Shown: piece after piece, positions 53,957-62,930 of the stretch
Layout of the letters: each line of letters begins with the position of its first letter
Position numbering within the stretch: the first letter of the stretch is position 1
Assembly: GCF_900109735.1 (NCBI RefSeq)
Contig: NZ_FOAS01000012.1
Coordinates: 1 to 64,000 of the forward strand
Source: Atopomonas hussainii
Lineage (GTDB): Bacteria; Pseudomonadota; Gammaproteobacteria; Pseudomonadales; Pseudomonadaceae
Length of the DNA: 64,000 nt
Direction of reading: 5' to 3'
Position numbers and translations under genes: made by a program
Notes under the pieces: generated by a model
Seen by the model: the letters and a program-made list of their open reading frames with translations, nothing else
Databases searched by the model: none
Told to the model about the DNA's origin: nothing

Positions 53957-56035
53957 ATGGCCCTGGATAAGAAAAAGACGATTCGCCTGCTGATTCTGGA
54001 AGACTCGCAAAACGAGGCGGAACGTTTGGTCAGCCTATTCCGTAACGCTGGCCGAGCCACGCGAGTACACCGCCTGACCGGCCCGGAAGATCTTGAGCAA
54101 CAGTTACAGCAAGGCTGGGACTTACTCGTTGCCGCGCCCGAGAGCGAAAACCTCGATCCGCAAGAAGCCCTCGCCGCGTTGCGCAAAGCGGACAAAGACA
54201 TCCCGTTTATTCAGTTGCTGCCCGATAACGAGCCCGACAGCGTTACCGAAGCGCTGATAAACGGCGCGGCCGATGCACTGCCGCAAGGCGAAGACGAGCG
54301 CCTGATTCTGATCGCCAACCGCGAGCTAAAAAACCTCGAAGAGCGCCGTGGCCGCCGCATCGCGGAAATTTCTCTGCGTGAAGCGGAAAAACGCTGCCAG
54401 TTGCTGCTCGACAGCTCAGTCGACGCCATCGCCTACATTCACGACGGCATGCACATTTACGTCAACCGCTCGTACATGCAGCTGTTTGGTTATGAAGACC
54501 CTGATGATCTGGCCGCCGAACCAGTAATCAACCTGATTGCCGGTGCCGACCAAGGCCGCTTTAAAGACTTCTTAAAGCAGCACAAAGGCGAGAGCGACAA
54601 CGCCGAACTCAAGCTCACCGGCGCTAGCGCCGATGGCAGTCAATTCAAAGCCAGCATGAGCTTCTCGCCCGCCACCTACGACGGCGAGCCCTGCGTACAA
54701 CTACTGATTCGCACCGAAAACGACAACGCCGAGCTGGAAGAAAAGCTCCGCGAAGTGGCCAGCCAAGACTTGGTCACTGGCCTGTTCAACCGTAACCACT
54801 TCTTAGAGCAAACCCAGCTACACGCCGAGCGCGTGGTGCAACAGCAAAGCCAAGCCTGTATCGGCTACTTACTGGTGAGCAACTACGCCGAGATCTTGGC
54901 TGACATCGGCATCGGCAAGCTCGACCTGTTGCTGGCCGACATCGCCGGCATGCTGCGCCAACAATTTGGTGAGCCCAGCCTGCTGGCACGTTTTGGCGAT
55001 GACGTGTTTACCGTGCTGACCCCTGAGGTCACCCCTAAGCAGCGCAGCGAGCATTACCAAGCGCTGCTGAAGCAAGTTACCGAGCACTTGTTTGAAGTGG
55101 ACGGCCGCACCGTACAGGTCAAGCTGTGCATTGGTCTGGCCGGCTTAAGCGAGGCCACGCACAAAGCCAACGTGGTGATCGAGCGCGCGCACCGCTGCGC
55201 CGAAGAAGCCCTGCAAGCCGGTAACGGCGAGATCAAGCTGTACGACCCCTCGGCGGAACTCGCCGCTGCCGCCAGCCGTGGTGACTTAGTCGCCAGCATC
55301 AAGCAAGCACTGGAGCAAAACAGCTTTAAGCTGATGTTCCAGCCGGTGATTAGCCTGCGTGGCGATCCGCACGAACATTATGAAGTGCTGCTACGCCTAA
55401 AAAGCGGCGACGGCAAAGAACTGGACACCACCGAAGTTATCGCCGCGGCGAAAACCGCTGGGATGGCAGAAAAGGTCGATCGCTGGGTCATCCTCAACAG
55501 CATCAAGCTGTTGGCCGAACACCGCAGCAAAGGGCATGACACGCGTCTGTTCATCAACTTAAGCGGCCCCAGTCTGCAAGACGCAGGCTTGCTGCCGTGG
55601 TTAGGCAAAGCCCTGAAAGCCGCACGCTTGCCGACCGATGCGCTGACCTTCCAGTTCAATGAAACCGATGCGATTGCCTACTTAAAAGCCGCCAAAGGCT
55701 TGACCGAAGGCTTGGCCGAGTTGCATTGCCGCGTGGCTGTCAGCCAATTTGGCTGCGCCGCCAACCCGTTCAACACCCTCAAGCACTTGAAGGTGGATTT
55801 GATCAAGGTGGACGGCTCTTACGTGCAGGACTTGTCCGGCGCGGAAAGCCAGCAAGCGCTGAAAGACTTGATCACCGCCATCCATAATCAGGCCAAGCTG
55901 ACCATAGTGCCCTACGTGGAAAGCGCCAGTGCCTTGGCCACCTTGTGGCAAGCCGGCGTTAATTACATTCAGGGCCACTACCTGCAAGGCCCAACAGCGG
56001 CGATGAACTACGACTTTAGCGGCGGCGACGAATAA
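53957..56035 (+). CDS. fimX: FimX, degenerate GGDEF/EAL c-di-GMP receptor for type IV pili
   Basis: 692 residues with the FimX domain order: a receiver-like N-terminal domain (about 10-125, with RLLILEDSQNEAERL), a PAS domain (about 150-260), GGDEF (about 275-425) and EAL (about 440-690). The GGDEF motif reads GDDVF and the EAL motif EVL (in YEVLLRL), both inactive, as in P. aeruginosa FimX (GDSIF and EVL). It senses c-di-GMP through the EAL domain and controls pilus assembly and twitching. The gene order PA4958-like, fimX, serB matches Pseudomonas. Confidence 0.92.
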   Translation: MALDKKKTIRLLILEDSQNEAERLVSLFRNAGRATRVHRLTGPEDLEQQLQQGWDLLVAAPESENLDPQEALAALRKADKDIPFIQLLPDNEPDSVTEALINGAADALPQGEDERLILIANRELKNLEERRGRRIAEISLREAEKRCQLLLDSSVDAIAYIHDGMHIYVNRSYMQLFGYEDPDDLAAEPVINLIAGADQGRFKDFLKQHKGESDNAELKLTGASADGSQFKASMSFSPATYDGEPCVQLLIRTENDNAELEEKLREVASQDLVTGLFNRNHFLEQTQLHAERVVQQQSQACIGYLLVSNYAEILADIGIGKLDLLLADIAGMLRQQFGEPSLLARFGDDVFTVLTPEVTPKQRSEHYQALLKQVTEHLFEVDGRTVQVKLCIGLAGLSEATHKANVVIERAHRCAEEALQAGNGEIKLYDPSAELAAAASRGDLVASIKQALEQNSFKLMFQPVISLRGDPHEHYEVLLRLKSGDGKELDTTEVIAAAKTAGMAEKVDRWVILNSIKLLAEHRSKGHDTRLFINLSGPSLQDAGLLPWLGKALKAARLPTDALTFQFNETDAIAYLKAAKGLTEGLAELHCRVAVSQFGCAANPFNTLKHLKVDLIKVDGSYVQDLSGAESQQALKDLITAIHNQAKLTIVPYVESASALATLWQAGVNYIQGHYLQGPTAAMNYDFSGGDE

Positions 56036-56048
56036 GCCGCCCCCAAGT

Positions 56049-56293
56049 AAAAAGCCCGGCACACTCAGGCTGTGTGAAAACGTCGCGAGCGCAGGCTAGG
56101 CAAGGCAAAAACAGGCGAAAAAGCGCAGTTTACGTGTGGTAAATACTCCGCACATCCTGTGCTCCGCCCTGCGGGTCAGCTAAAGCTGTTCAAACCCGCT
56201 CCTGCGGATTTGTGAGCATTTTGAGCCTGTTTTTAACGCCGCATAGCCAAGTGCAGTAGTTTCCACACAGTCTGACATTGGCCGGGCTTTTTT
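56049..56293. terminator. fimX/serB terminator split by an inserted element
   Basis: AAAAAGCCCGGC (56049-56060) and GCCGGGCTTTTT (56281-56292) are perfect 12-base complements that would form one bidirectional terminator with a loop of about six bases. They are now 220 nt apart because of the element at 56066-56274. It may still fold but kinetics of termination should suffer. Confidence 0.75.
56066..56274. mobile_element. 209-bp MITE-like element in the fimX/serB terminator
   Basis: The ends CAGGCTGTGTGAAAAC (56066-56081) and, reverse-complemented, CAGACTGTGTGGAAAC (56259-56274) match at 14 of 16 positions. The similarity continues inward (GGCTA..GC, AAAAACAGGC, AAAA.GC), so the whole element is a long imperfect inverted repeat. 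Flanking ACACT (56061-56065) and ACATT (56275-56279) may be a 5-bp target duplication with one change. No transposase is coded; the parent transposon is not identified. Confidence 0.65.
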
Positions 56294-56305
56294 ATCACAT
56301 GACGC

Positions 56306-57517
56306 TTACTCGCCTTCGCGATCGCGATAGCCGAGCAAGTACAGCACGCCATCTAAGCCCAGCGTAGAAATCGCCTGCTTAGCGGACTGTTTCACCAACG
56401 GCTTAGCGCGAAACGCCACGCCAAGGCCAGCAATCGACAACATCGGCAAGTCATTAGCACCATCACCCACGGCAATCGCCTGCTCCAAGCTAATCCCTTC
56501 ACGCTGGGCCAGCTCGCGCAGCAAGTCGGCTTTACGCTGACCATCGACAATCGGCTCCAGCACTTCACCGGTGACTTGGCCGTCGACAATCGGCAGCTCA
56601 TTGGCAAACACATAGTCAAAGCCCAACTTGGCCTGCAGATGCTTGGCAAAATAAGTAAAACCGCCGGACAAAATCGCCGTTTTGTAACCGAGGCGCTTTA
56701 ACTCGCGCAGCAAGGTTTCCGCGCCTTCGGTGAGCGGCAGGCGTGCGGCGATCTCCGCCAGCACATCCTCCGACAAGCCTTTGAGCAGGCCGACGCGCTC
56801 TTTAAAGCTGGCGCGAAAATCCAGCTCGCCACGCATGGCGCGCTCGGTGATCTCCGCCACCTGCTCGCCCACGCCTGCCGCCTTGGCCAGCTCGTCGATC
56901 ACTTCGGCCTCAATCAAGGTGGAGTCCATATCGAACACCACTAAGCGGCGATTGCGGCGGAACACAGTGTCTTGCTGGAAGGCGATATCGACATTCAGCT
57001 CCTGCGCCACGGAGAGAAACTCGGCGCGAAGTGCTGCCGCATCGTCCGGCTCACCACGCACCGAGAACTCCACACAGCCCTTGCTGCGTGACTGATCGGC
57101 GCCCAGCGCCACACGACCCGACAGGCGATCGATATGATCGATATTCAAGCCATAGCGCGCGGTGATCGAGCTGACTCGGCGCAGCTGCTCTGCGGTGACC
57201 TGACGCGTCAGCAAGGTAACGATATGCCGCGACTTGCCTTGGCCGCCCACCCACGCGGCGTACTCCGCCTCGCTCACTGGGGTGAAGCGCACTTGCTGAT
57301 CCATCTTGTAGCCGGTGAACAGCACTTCTTTCAGCACACCGGAGGCTTCGGCATTGCTGGGAATTTCCACCAGAATGCCAAACGACAAGGTGTCGTGAAT
57401 CACCGCTTGGCCAATGTCGAGGATATTGGCGCCGCTTTGCGCCAGCACGCCGGTGATGGCCGCGGTTAAACCCGGGCGATCTTCACCGGTGATATTGATC
57501 AGCACTATTTCGCGCAC
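56306..57517 (-). CDS. serB: Phosphoserine phosphatase SerB
   Basis: 403 residues from GTG at 57517, which follows AGGGAG by eight bases and gives the Pseudomonas N-terminus MREIVLINITGEDRPG. Two ACT domains (about 1-180) precede the HAD phosphatase: DMDSTLIEAEVID with the nucleophile Asp, SGGFTYF and VGDGANDLPML. It makes serine from phosphoserine, the last step of the pathway. Convergent with fimX and divergent from ahpA. Confidence 0.95.
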   Translation of the reverse strand: MREIVLINITGEDRPGLTAAITGVLAQSGANILDIGQAVIHDTLSFGILVEIPSNAEASGVLKEVLFTGYKMDQQVRFTPVSEAEYAAWVGGQGKSRHIVTLLTRQVTAEQLRRVSSITARYGLNIDHIDRLSGRVALGADQSRSKGCVEFSVRGEPDDAAALRAEFLSVAQELNVDIAFQQDTVFRRNRRLVVFDMDSTLIEAEVIDELAKAAGVGEQVAEITERAMRGELDFRASFKERVGLLKGLSEDVLAEIAARLPLTEGAETLLRELKRLGYKTAILSGGFTYFAKHLQAKLGFDYVFANELPIVDGQVTGEVLEPIVDGQRKADLLRELAQREGISLEQAIAVGDGANDLPMLSIAGLGVAFRAKPLVKQSAKQAISTLGLDGVLYLLGYRDREGE

Positions 57518-57647
57518 GCTGGGGTCTCCCTGCAAAATTTGCCGACAGTTTACCTGCAAACCCGGTCGCATCGGCAGCGTTGCGGCTATCAAGGCTCGCA
57601 ATCAGGCGTTTATACTGCCGATCATCTTTGTCTGCCGATTTTGCTCT

Positions 57648-59144
57648 GTGAACCGCCCACACGATCCACGCCCCGATAATGTGTTCGTCATGCTGTTTCA
57701 GGCCCTGCGTCGCAAGCGCATCAGCCTGAGCTTACGCGTGGCAGCGCACAGCCTGTTTTTAGTGGCGTTTGCACTGATTGTGTATGCCTGGGTGATGGGC
57801 ATGCAGTTTCGCCAAGCCATGCAGCAACAGGCTGACGCTTTAGGGCAAAGCTTAGTGGCACAAACCGGCGCCTCAGCCACCGAGCTGCTGGTCGCCAACG
57901 ACCTGCTTAGCCTCAATGTGTTGCTGAATAATCTGGTGAAAAACCCGCTGGTGGCGCATGCGGCGATTTACAGCGTCGACAACCGCATTCTTGCCGAAGC
58001 CGGCGCAAGGCCACGCACCCTACTGGGCGAGCCGGAAGGCCTGTATTCGACCAACATCACCTTCCAAGAGGTGATCGCCGGCTACCTGCGCATCAGCCTC
58101 GACATGAGCCAGTTCTACCAGCCGATGACCATCAGCTTGCAGAGCATGGCGATTCTTAGCTTGATTCTGCTCGCGCTGACCATCTCGCTATCGCTGCGAG
58201 TGGGGCGCAATCTCGCCCAGCCGCTGCAAGAGCTGCGTCTGTGGCTGCGCGACCCCGACGACCCAGCGCCAGGCTCGGCACGCATGGATGAAATCGGCGA
58301 GCTGGCGCGCCAGCTGCAAGCTCGCTTGGTGGTTCCCAAACCTGCACCAGCACCTATTGCTGAGCTCACGTCCGCCGACGAGCAAGAAGACGCATCAGAG
58401 CCTGACTGGGACGAACGCGGCGAATTCGACGAGCAACACGACGAACCACTGCCTTGGCAAGCCGATGAGGCGAGCAGCGCGTTTAGCGACATCGAAGACG
58501 ACCCAGACCCAGAAACCTGGCTCGGCGAACTGGTCACCCCAAGCGAATTGGATGAAGCCGGGGAAATCCCCGGCGAAACCTGCGTACTCGCCGTGCAGCT
58601 CGGTGCCCAAGAACAACTGCGCCGCCTGCCCCGCCCACGCCTGATGGAGCTGCTCGAGCGCTATCGTGGCGCGCTGGAGCAAGCCGCACAGCTGTATAAC
58701 GGCGAACTGCATACCCTCAATGACGGCAGCAGTTTGGTGCTGTTTCACAGCGAAGAATGCGCCGACGACCACACCGGCAATGCCCTGTGCTGCGCCGAAC
58801 TGCTGCGCGGCCTTGGCCATAGCCTGCAAGTGGAAGTGGCCGACAGCGGCTTAACCTTGCAACTGCAACTGGGCTTGGCCGTAGGCGATAGCCTGCAAGA
58901 TTTGCCGCAAGGCGAACTGCTGCTGAGCGAAGCTACCCAAGCGGCACTGGCCCTCAGCCAACACAGCCGCAACTTAGTGTTGCTTGACCAGTCAATCAGC
59001 AGCGAGAGCGACATTCGCCACCGTGCCAAGGTACGCCCCATCGCCAGCCCTGCTGGTGCCTGTTGTGTCGAGCGTTTGCTGGAGCCCTACCAGAGCCTGC
59101 TCGATAGCCAGCTCACGCAGATGTTTGAAAGCCCCACCAGCTAA
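57648..59144 (+). CDS. ahpA: AhpA/YtjB-family inner-membrane protein
   Basis: 498 residues from GTG 57648; an ATG at 57690 is an alternative start and neither has a strong ribosome site. A first membrane helix (about 32-52) and a second near 170-190 flank a periplasmic loop, followed by a HAMP-like NLAQPLQELRLWL segment, an acidic linker with ESEPD-type repeats, and a C-terminal domain that looks like an adenylate-cyclase-type fold without catalytic residues. The gene is next to serB in Pseudomonas (PA4961). Role unknown. Confidence 0.75.
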   Translation: MNRPHDPRPDNVFVMLFQALRRKRISLSLRVAAHSLFLVAFALIVYAWVMGMQFRQAMQQQADALGQSLVAQTGASATELLVANDLLSLNVLLNNLVKNPLVAHAAIYSVDNRILAEAGARPRTLLGEPEGLYSTNITFQEVIAGYLRISLDMSQFYQPMTISLQSMAILSLILLALTISLSLRVGRNLAQPLQELRLWLRDPDDPAPGSARMDEIGELARQLQARLVVPKPAPAPIAELTSADEQEDASEPDWDERGEFDEQHDEPLPWQADEASSAFSDIEDDPDPETWLGELVTPSELDEAGEIPGETCVLAVQLGAQEQLRRLPRPRLMELLERYRGALEQAAQLYNGELHTLNDGSSLVLFHSEECADDHTGNALCCAELLRGLGHSLQVEVADSGLTLQLQLGLAVGDSLQDLPQGELLLSEATQAALALSQHSRNLVLLDQSISSESDIRHRAKVRPIASPAGACCVERLLEPYQSLLDSQLTQMFESPTS

Positions 59145-59158
59145 CGCCGGAGCCCACC

Positions 59159-60115
59159 ATGCGCCGCCTCATCACCCTCCCCTTGGTTTTGTTGAGCAGC
59201 GCGTTAGCCGCGCATGAGCATCACGGTCATGCGCAGTGGAGCGAACACAATGGGCAACGCTGCGTGACCAGCAATGGCCTGCCCAACCATGCCACCGGGC
59301 AGTTTCCTAATCGCGGCAACCCACACCGCATCAGCGAACAAGCCACACACCTGTGCGTGACACTCACGCCGAAGAAAAACGCCACGCCCACAATGATCGA
59401 GCGCGGCGCGATTGGCGTGGCGATTAATGGCGTGCCGTTTCGCCCAGAAACCGCCGACTATTACGACGCCAGCAGCCAGCGCGGCTTTAGCCGCAATCCG
59501 CAGTCGGGTTGGAATCTGGAAGGCTTAGGCGCCCGCGACTTGCTCGGCATGGACAGCAACAACGCCCACGTGGATGAGCGCGGCCTGTACCACTATCACG
59601 GCGTGCCACCGACGTTAACAGCTCACAGCAGCTTGCTTGGCTATGCCGCCGACGGCTTTGAGATTCACTACCGCGCTAATCAGCCGCCATCGGGCTACCG
59701 GCTAAAGCCCGGCCAGCGACCTACCGCGCCCTATGGTCGCTACGACGGCACCTATATCGAAGACTGGCAGTATGTCGGCGGCCCGCACACCCTCGATCGC
59801 TGTAACGGCGGCGAGCTGGATGGTCGCTTCGTGTATTTCGCCACCGATAGCTTTCCATTCTTCCCCCGCTGCTTGTGGGGCACGCCAAGCGCCGACTTTA
59901 GCCCACGCGCACGGCCAAACGCGGCGCAGCCTAGCCAGCGCTTGCCAGCACGCACTAACGACGCAGCAGCGCGGCGCCAACCGCCGGCAGCGGCTATCGA
60001 CGCCTGCTCAGGCCGTAGCGACGGGCAACGCTGTCAATTCAGCCCGCCGGGGCGCCCAAGCCTACAAGGGCAATGCCGCCGCACCCCGCAGGGTGTGACG
60101 GCTTGTGTGCCTTAA
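59159..60115 (+). CDS. Secreted YHYH-domain protein
   Basis: 318 residues with a signal peptide (about 1-18, then a His-rich AHEHHGHAQW start). The family motif YHYH occurs in GLYHYHGVP (about 142), and the DGFEIHYR and GRYDGTYIEDWQYV blocks around it are typical. The C-terminal 70 residues are proline/arginine-rich with four Cys in CSGRSDGQRCQF and CRRTPQGVTACVP, like a small disulphide module. YHYH proteins are periplasmic or secreted, with no established activity. It follows ahpA by 14 bp. Confidence 0.75.
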   Translation: MRRLITLPLVLLSSALAAHEHHGHAQWSEHNGQRCVTSNGLPNHATGQFPNRGNPHRISEQATHLCVTLTPKKNATPTMIERGAIGVAINGVPFRPETADYYDASSQRGFSRNPQSGWNLEGLGARDLLGMDSNNAHVDERGLYHYHGVPPTLTAHSSLLGYAADGFEIHYRANQPPSGYRLKPGQRPTAPYGRYDGTYIEDWQYVGGPHTLDRCNGGELDGRFVYFATDSFPFFPRCLWGTPSADFSPRARPNAAQPSQRLPARTNDAAARRQPPAAAIDACSGRSDGQRCQFSPPGRPSLQGQCRRTPQGVTACVP

Positions 60116-60131
60116 AGCGTTTAAGCCCGCG

Positions 60132-61616
60132 TTAATCCGCCGGCACCGTGCGCTGCTCGGCCCATTGGCGCAGCGCGAAGAGGTCTTCCGCCATCACCAC
60201 CGACAGTGGCGAGGTGTCATGCAGCGCCTGCACGATGTGCGTCTGGTTAACCGGGCTTTCTTGCGCTTGCGCGGCGTACACAGCGCTGACCACCGCCTGC
60301 TCGATTTCCGCCCCCGAGAAGCCTTCTGCAGCCTCCGACAGCTCCGCCAAGGCAAAGCGCTCTAAGGGCAAATCGCGTTTTTCGAGGTGAATGCGGAAGA
60401 TCTCCTCACGCACCTGCGCCCCGGGCAAGTCGACAAAGAACATTTCATCAAAACGCCCTTTACGCACCAGCTCCGGCGGTAACTGTTTGATCGCGTTGGC
60501 GGTGGCAACCATAAACACCGGCGTTTTGCGCTCGGCCATCCACGTTAACAAGGTGCCTAACACGCGCTGGCTGACGCCGCCGTCGTTGTCGCCGGTGGCC
60601 ATGCCTTTTTCCAGCTCGTCCATCCACAGCACGCACGGCGACATCATGTCCGCCAACTTGAGCGCCTCACGCAGGTTGCGCTCGGTTTCGCCAAAGTACT
60701 TGTTGTACAGGCTGCCGAAATCCAAGCGCAGCAGCGGCAGACCCCAGAGACCAGCCACGGCTTTGGCAGCCAAACTTTTACCGCCGCCTTGCACGCCCAC
60801 CAACAGCACGCCGCGCGGTATATCGCCGCCTTGCTGGGTTAAAAACGCCTGCTGACGTTGGCCCAGCCACTGCTTAAAGCGGCGCAAACCACCTACATCG
60901 GCAAAGCGCGCGGTGTCGTACTCAAAGCTCAGCACGCCGTCTAGGTCGAGCAGCTCGAACTTGGCTTTATTGAGCTCCGGCAGGTCTTCTTGGGTGATGG
61001 CGCCGTCATCGACAATCACTTTGCGCGCCAGCAGCCGCGCCTCGCCATGGGTAAGGCCGCGCAGGTTCTTTACCAGCTGCCCTAAGGTGCGGTTATCGGT
61101 GCGCACGCGCAGGCCGCGATTGCGCTCGCTCCACTGCCCGGCCTCTTCGCGCACAATCGCGCCGAGTTCTTCTTCCGACGGCAGCGAAAGCTCAAAGCGC
61201 GCGGCATAACGGCGCACCTCAGCGGGCAGTTCCATGGCATGCGAGAGCAGCACCACGGTCGGCGCGTAGCTTTCGCTGCGCAGCGCCACTTCTTTCAGCA
61301 AGCGCACCAGCTTAGGGTTCTCGCCCAGCAAGTACGGGTGTAGATCGCACAAGACATACACATTGGGCTGCATATCGCGGCGAATAACCTTCAGCGCCTC
61401 TTCCGGGTTTTGCGTCAGCTCGCTATCGGCGGCATCGCTACCAAAACCCAAGCGTGCCAAGCCGTCGACATCGGTCCAGCGATACACCGTATGGGTGCGT
61501 TTAACCGCCAAGCTGGTGATCAGTTCCAGCACGCGCGGCTCTTCCCACGACTCAATCAGAATCAGTTTGACCTTAGAGTCGAGCACTAAGCCCAAGTCAT
61601 GTATGTCGTTTTTCAC
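60132..61616 (-). CDS. Ycf46-like AAA+ ATPase
   Basis: 494 residues. The N-terminal 240 residues are specific to this family; the AAA domain has Walker A GVQGGGKSLAAKA (about 268), Walker B CVLWMDE (about 327), sensor ATAN and the arginine finger region RKGRFDEMFFVDLP. It resembles chloroplast Ycf46 and PA0657. In cyanobacteria Ycf46 has been tied to carbon uptake; the bacterial role is unknown. It diverges from the HIT gene. Confidence 0.82.
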   Translation of the reverse strand: MKNDIHDLGLVLDSKVKLILIESWEEPRVLELITSLAVKRTHTVYRWTDVDGLARLGFGSDAADSELTQNPEEALKVIRRDMQPNVYVLCDLHPYLLGENPKLVRLLKEVALRSESYAPTVVLLSHAMELPAEVRRYAARFELSLPSEEELGAIVREEAGQWSERNRGLRVRTDNRTLGQLVKNLRGLTHGEARLLARKVIVDDGAITQEDLPELNKAKFELLDLDGVLSFEYDTARFADVGGLRRFKQWLGQRQQAFLTQQGGDIPRGVLLVGVQGGGKSLAAKAVAGLWGLPLLRLDFGSLYNKYFGETERNLREALKLADMMSPCVLWMDELEKGMATGDNDGGVSQRVLGTLLTWMAERKTPVFMVATANAIKQLPPELVRKGRFDEMFFVDLPGAQVREEIFRIHLEKRDLPLERFALAELSEAAEGFSGAEIEQAVVSAVYAAQAQESPVNQTHIVQALHDTSPLSVVMAEDLFALRQWAEQRTVPAD

Positions 61617-61711
61617 CCTTACTCCTTAAAGGCTTATCCGTGCACGAAAAGTTGCCAGAGGATACACTCGCCGACGAATTTAGCGCGCCAATCAGCGCCA
61701 CGGGAGGCTCT

Positions 61712-62050
61712 ATGGACTGCTTATTTTGCAAAATAGTCGCCGGTGACATACCCGCGAAAAAGCTCTACGAAGACGAACACCTCGTGGCCTTTCACGACAT
61801 CAGCCCGCAAGCGCCGGTGCACTTTTTGGTGATCCCAAAAAAACACATCGCCACCTTGAATGACTTAGCCGAAGACGACAAAGCCCTCGCCGGGCACATC
61901 CTCTTCACCGCCCAGCGTTTGGCCAAAGAGCAAGGCTGCGAGGCGGGCTTTCGTGTGGTGATGAACTGCAACGAGCAAGGTGGGCAGACCGTGTACCACA
62001 TCCACATGCATGTGCTCGGTCAGCGTCAACTGAACTGGCCGCCGGGTTGA
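61712..62050 (+). CDS. HIT-family nucleotide-binding hydrolase (HinT type)
   Basis: 112 residues from the ATG at 61712 (GGGAGG upstream). N-terminal zinc-type Cys pair CLFCKIVAGDIP and the histidine triad HIHMH (about 101-105) with the downstream QLNWPPG are typical of HinT, which hydrolyses AMP-amidates such as AMP-lysine. An upstream start at 61640 is open but lacks family similarity. PA0656 has this position. Confidence 0.9.
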   Translation: MDCLFCKIVAGDIPAKKLYEDEHLVAFHDISPQAPVHFLVIPKKHIATLNDLAEDDKALAGHILFTAQRLAKEQGCEAGFRVVMNCNEQGGQTVYHIHMHVLGQRQLNWPPG

Positions 62051-62051
62051 T

Positions 62052-62867
62052 ATGCGCGTCACCGCTTTACTGGCCAGCCTATTGCTGTGCCTAGCGCCCA
62101 GCGCGCATGCCTTAAACCCCGGCGACACCTTCCACGACAACCTGCTCGACGGCACCCCCGGCCCTGAGCTGGTGGTGGTGCCGGCGGGCACCTTTGTCAT
62201 CGGCGACAGCGTAGGCTCTGGCAATCACAACGAGCGCCCCACCAAACAACTTACCCTGCCCAAGGCGTTTGCCATGGGCGTTTATGAGGTGAGCTTCGCT
62301 GAATGGCGCGCCTACAGCGAAGCCAGCGGCAAGCCGGTGCCGAATAACGAAGGCTGGGGCTTATCGGAACAGCGCCCGGTGATGCATGTGAACTGGCATC
62401 AAGCGCAGGCGTTTTGCCAATGGCTCAGCCAAGTCACCGGCCAGCGCTATCGCCTACCTACTGAGGCCGAGTGGGAATACGCCGCCCGCGCCGGTAGCAG
62501 CAGCTTGTTTTGGTGGGGCGACAGCGCCGCGCCCGTTAATGAGCAACCGTTTGCCCACTGTCGCGGCTGCGGCACCTCCAGCTTTATTCGCAACAAAACC
62601 GCACTGCGTGGCCAATTTGCGCCCAACGCGTTTGGTCTGTACGACACCGCCGGCAATGTTTGGGAGTGGACTGCTTCGCCCTATTCCGCCACCTATGATG
62701 GCAGCGAACAACACAGCGCCCGCTTGCTCGATCAACGCCCGCGCGTAGTGCGTGGCGGCGCGTGGAACAGCGGCCCGCAGTATTTGCGCAGTTCGCTGCG
62801 CGACCCGCGCCAAGCCGATCAAGCCAGTTACTCATTGGGTTTTCGTGTGCTGCGCGAGCTGAACTGA
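62052..62867 (+). CDS. SUMF1/FGE-fold protein with signal peptide
   Basis: 271 residues with a signal peptide (about 1-20). The formylglycine-generating-enzyme fold is seen in MGVYEVSFAEWRAYSEAS, VNWHQAQAFCQWLS, RLPTEAEWEYAARAG, GNVWEWTASPY and RVVRGGAWNSGPQYLRSSLRD. The C-terminal segment that holds the two copper-binding cysteines in true FGE has none here, so it is unlikely to make formylglycine; other members bind ligands or modify other substrates. The ATG lies 1 bp after the HIT stop, so the pair is co-transcribed. Confidence 0.85.
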   Translation: MRVTALLASLLLCLAPSAHALNPGDTFHDNLLDGTPGPELVVVPAGTFVIGDSVGSGNHNERPTKQLTLPKAFAMGVYEVSFAEWRAYSEASGKPVPNNEGWGLSEQRPVMHVNWHQAQAFCQWLSQVTGQRYRLPTEAEWEYAARAGSSSLFWWGDSAAPVNEQPFAHCRGCGTSSFIRNKTALRGQFAPNAFGLYDTAGNVWEWTASPYSATYDGSEQHSARLLDQRPRVVRGGAWNSGPQYLRSSLRDPRQADQASYSLGFRVLRELN

Positions 62868-62930
62868 CAGACGTCAACGTCTACACACCTAACTGCGTTA
62901 CACTTTGCACAGTTTGTTCTGGAGATGCGT

